Origin: Chthoniobacter flavus
Lineage (GTDB): Bacteria > Verrucomicrobiota > Verrucomicrobiia > Chthoniobacterales > Terrimicrobiaceae
Direction of reading: 5' to 3'
NCBI GenBank assembly: GCA_945860745.1
Contig: CAMASH010000035.1
Span: forward strand, 1 to 32,000
Length of the DNA: 32,000 bases
Of this stretch, positions 30,114 through 32,000 are shown in pieces; within the stretch, counting starts at the first letter, position 1, and each line of letters opens with the position of its first letter. The translations under genes were made by a program, and so were the position numbers. The notes beneath the pieces were generated by a model that saw nothing but the letters and a program-made list of their open reading frames with translations, searched no databases and had not been told where the DNA came from.

Positions 30114-30905
30114 TCAGGCTTCTACAGGCTGTAAAACACCCTCCTCCGGCTGGTTGGCGATTCGACCAGTTGATGAGTCCGGCTGAAATTTGAGAAGCTC
30201 CAGGCTCCCGTCATAGTGTTCGACAATGGCCGTGCAGCTTTCCACCCAGTCGCCGGTATTGTAGTAGGCCACTCCTTGGATATCCCGCGACGCGGCGGTG
30301 TGAATGTGGCCGCAGAGAACCCCATCGACATCAAAATCGCGCGCATACCGCACCACGGCTTCCTCGAATTGTCCGATGAAGCCGACAACATTTTTGACCT
30401 CCGCCTTGACGTAAGCGCTCAGCGACCAATGCCCGTATCCCAAAAGGTGGCGAATACCGTTCACCAAGCCGTTGCCGCGCATGAGCAGGGTGTAGCCAAT
30501 GTCTCCAACGTGCGCGAGCCAGCCGAGATTCTGCACCACGGTGTCAAGTTCATGCCCGTGCATGATCAGGAGTCGCCGACCATCAGCGGCCCGGTGCACC
30601 GCATTTTTTTGCAGGGAAATCCCTCCATAGGTTCCATGAAAGCGGCTGAGAAACTCGTCGTGATTCCCGATGATGTAGATGATTTCCGTCCCTTTACGGC
30701 CCTTACGCAAGAGCTTCTGAATGATATCGTTGTGTGATTGAGGCCAGTAGATCGAGCGCCGCAGTGACCAGATGTCGATCAAATCCCCAACGACGTAGAG
30801 GGTTTCAAAGTCGGTATCGCGCAAAAATTCCAGCACGGCTTCGGCCTGACAGCCCCGCGTTCCCAAATGAACATCGGATATCCACCCTGTGCGATATTGT
30901 TTCAT
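30114..30905 (-). CDS. LpxH-like calcineurin-type phosphoesterase (UDP-diacylglucosamine hydrolase type)
   Basis: The 263-residue enzyme has the two-metal phosphoesterase motifs in order: ISDVHLG (D11, H13), VVGDLIDIW (D41), IIGNHDEF (N81, H82), MHGHELD and LCGHIHTA. The LRRSIYWPQSHNDI segment and the helical insert around YTLLMRGNGLVNGIRHLLGY match UDP-2,3-diacylglucosamine diphosphatase-like proteins often called LpxH2/YbbF-like. Lipid A precursor hydrolysis is plausible but not proven. The ATG at 30905 has AGAGGA at good distance; the frame above it is non-coding. It converges on mntR with 16 bases between stops. Confidence 0.85.
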   Translation of the reverse strand: MKQYRTGWISDVHLGTRGCQAEAVLEFLRDTDFETLYVVGDLIDIWSLRRSIYWPQSHNDIIQKLLRKGRKGTEIIYIIGNHDEFLSRFHGTYGGISLQKNAVHRAADGRRLLIMHGHELDTVVQNLGWLAHVGDIGYTLLMRGNGLVNGIRHLLGYGHWSLSAYVKAEVKNVVGFIGQFEEAVVRYARDFDVDGVLCGHIHTAASRDIQGVAYYNTGDWVESCTAIVEHYDGSLELLKFQPDSSTGRIANQPEEGVLQPVEA

Positions 30906-31069
30906 GAGTCCTCTGAATTTATTCGCATGTTGTTCACAGGCTTTCCCCGGGCCAACCTTGCTTGTGTGACAATTCCGGAACACGGAGAGAATCACCAAAC
31001 TTATGTCGTCCGATCGAAAATGGGTTGCCCCAAATGCGCGATTACCCGCACACTCAGGGAATCATTGCC

Positions 31070-31615
31070 ATGACTGATGATCTCCACTGGTATTGCCTGC
31101 ACACACGGCCAAAAACCGAAAGGCAGACCAGCCAATTTTTGCGTTCAGAAGTGGGAATTGAGGTTTTTTGCCCGTTCATTCGCTTTGAACGCGCCCGGCG
31201 GTCCGGGCGGACCTGGGTGACGGAGGCCATGTTCCCGGGCTATCTGTTTGCCTGCTTCACGTATGCCAGCCAGCACCGGCACATCAAGGCGGCCAGAGGT
31301 GTGATCAAAATTGTCAGCTTCGGCGACATCCCGTCCATCGTGGCCCGCCTAATCATCGAGGAACTGCGCAACTCGGTTCAAGACGAGGAGACCATCGTAA
31401 TCAACTCCGGCATCGAAACCGGTGAAGAGGTCAATATGGTGGAGGGACCGTTCCGCGGATTGCGGGCTGTCGTCAGCCGGGTCATGCCAGGCCGTGAGCG
31501 CGTGGCCGTGCTCCTGGAGGTGTTGGGCATGGAGCGGGAGGTTGAAGTCGCGCTCAGCGCCGTGTTACCCGACGTGCCACATCCTCTCGTGCGCGCCCAA
31601 TCCCGCGGACACTAA
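31070..31615 (+). CDS. NusG-family specialised transcription antiterminator (RfaH/UpxY-like)
   Basis: The 181-residue protein has the NGN domain (residues about 5-105: WYCLHTRPKTERQTSQFL, then MFPGYLFACFTYASQHRHIK) and a C-terminal KOW domain (GEEVNMVEGPFRGLRAVVSR, then VAVLLEVLGMEREVEVAL). Core NusG is normally beside secE and rplK; neither is present, so this is a paralogue like RfaH, which loads on RNA polymerase at specific operons, often polysaccharide clusters. It stands alone between the phosphoesterase gene and an rRNA operon. The ATG at 31070 matches the family start. Its target operon is not in the window. Confidence 0.85.
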   Translation: MTDDLHWYCLHTRPKTERQTSQFLRSEVGIEVFCPFIRFERARRSGRTWVTEAMFPGYLFACFTYASQHRHIKAARGVIKIVSFGDIPSIVARLIIEELRNSVQDEETIVINSGIETGEEVNMVEGPFRGLRAVVSRVMPGRERVAVLLEVLGMEREVEVALSAVLPDVPHPLVRAQSRGH

Positions 31616-31624
31616 CGCGGGAAG

Positions 31625-31677
31625 AGCCCAAGGGAACGGGCGGGCGAGCCCCGTGGCCTTTCTCGCCCTTGTGGGCT
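31625..31677 (+). terminator. Likely terminator hairpin after the NusG-like gene
   Basis: Two nested inverted pairs, AGCCCA (31625-31630) with TGGGCT (31672-31677) and GGGCGAG (31642-31648) with CTCGCCC (31662-31668), could form a branched stem ending ten bases after the stop codon region. Only TTTC follows, so intrinsic termination would be weak. Confidence 0.35.
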
Positions 31678-31684
31678 TTCGCAC

Positions 31685-31726
31685 AAAAAAAGATGCCCCG
31701 TCACTGGTTTCCCAGCGACGGGGCAT
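31685..31726 (-). terminator. Intrinsic terminator of the rRNA operon
   Basis: On the minus strand the RNA forms a 15-bp stem (ATGCCCCGTC, a G-U pair, CTGG) capped by a GAAA tetraloop, followed by C and six Ts after one CT step. It begins five bases after the 5S 3' end. This is a strong rho-independent terminator. Confidence 0.92.
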
Positions 31727-31730
31727 AAAC

Positions 31731-31845
31731 TCTGGCAACGACCTACTCTCGCGCAAGCTAGACAAGCACTACCATCGGAGCTATGGCGTTTCACTTCCGT
31801 GTTCGGGATGGGAACGGGTGGGGCCGCCATGCAAGGATCACCAGA
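31731..31845 (-). rRNA. rrf: 5S ribosomal RNA
   Basis: The 115-base minus-strand gene begins TCTGG and ends CCAGA, which pair to form helix I. Internal hallmarks are CCCATCCCGAACACGGAAGT and GAAACGCC in loops B-C, and GCGAGAGTAGG near the 3' end. It is the last gene of an rRNA operon reading in from the right. Confidence 0.95.
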
Positions 31846-32000
31846 CTTCGGGATGTGATCCCGGGTGTCTGATGACCGCAATTTGTTACCAAAATGTCAA
31901 AAGAGCGTGCCTGCTCTCTGGCAACCGCATGCATAGGCAAATATCTGCAACTTCTCAATTCTGAATCTGCATTGATTCGAAGAAGTATAAAAAAGCCGAA
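31846..32000 (-). other. 23S-5S transcribed spacer, no gene seen
   Basis: These 155 bases lie upstream of 5S on its strand and should be the spacer after 23S. I see no tRNA in it and no recognisable 23S 3' end, so 23S must finish beyond the edge. The terminal AAAAAAGCCGAA is AT-rich spacer. Confidence 0.6.

Noticed and set aside
1-32000. CRISPR array or classical insertion sequence
   Set aside because: No regularly spaced repeat-spacer pattern and no transposase-like protein was seen on either strand; the only mobility gene is the integrase.

Overview
This 32 kb, GC-rich window looks like a Gram-negative chromosome, most likely from Verrucomicrobiota. The taxon is inferred from family composition: a 'GNS'-type tyrosine integrase, a proline-rich Roadblock protein beside ExbB/ExbD/TonB, an ExbD lacking its membrane aspartate, paired PilT ATPases and a permease-DtxR fusion. 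No 16S or 23S gene is visible to confirm it.

Layout. (1) 1-3728 is the right end of an integrated element that continues past the left edge. On the minus strand it carries a tyrosine integrase, a conserved hypothetical gene, two tandemly duplicated small genes, another small gene, an AlpA/Xis-like regulator, two small coupled genes and the start of a BT4734-like primase. A displaced 3' half of tRNA-Arg(UCU) marks the boundary. (2) 3771-9565 is core DNA: a small exported protein, hisI, then a plus-strand run of a Roadblock protein, ExbB, ExbD, TonB and a membrane zinc ribbon, followed by fabF. (3) 9700-17559 is all minus strand: nuoG and nuoH, two TPM-domain proteins with a LemA lipoprotein, an MFS exporter with an ABM tail, a DUF1634-like protein and a TSUP permease. 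(4) 17560-19810 is an accessory patch: an internally deleted VapC relic, a cysteine-rich protein, a DUF6155-like protein and an intact vapBC with a doubled operator. (5) 19932-25479 holds galactokinase, an ElaB/YqjD-YqjE-YqjK-like envelope trio, two PilT-family ATPases and type III pantothenate kinase. (6) 25424-30097 is a manganese-type ABC importer with one permease fused to a DtxR-like domain, divergent from mntR. (7) 30114-32000 holds an LpxH-like phosphoesterase, a NusG-paralogue antiterminator, and the 3' end of an rRNA operon (5S plus terminator, minus strand).

How the genes work together. The mnt genes form a self-contained metal uptake and sensing unit, with an AT-rich palindrome in the divergent promoter that could be the MntR operator. 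ExbB/ExbD/TonB would energise outer-membrane transport, but this ExbD has Gly where the proton-carrying Asp normally sits. The element's replication and excision genes are joined by stop/start overlaps into one translationally coupled operon. Several intergenic gaps hold short inverted repeats; one supplies the last codons of nuoG.

Nothing here can be called a proven new system. The best leads are the element's duplicated small genes and coupled operon, the permease-repressor fusion, the Asp-less ExbD with its Roadblock neighbour, and the vapC relic beside an intact vapBC.
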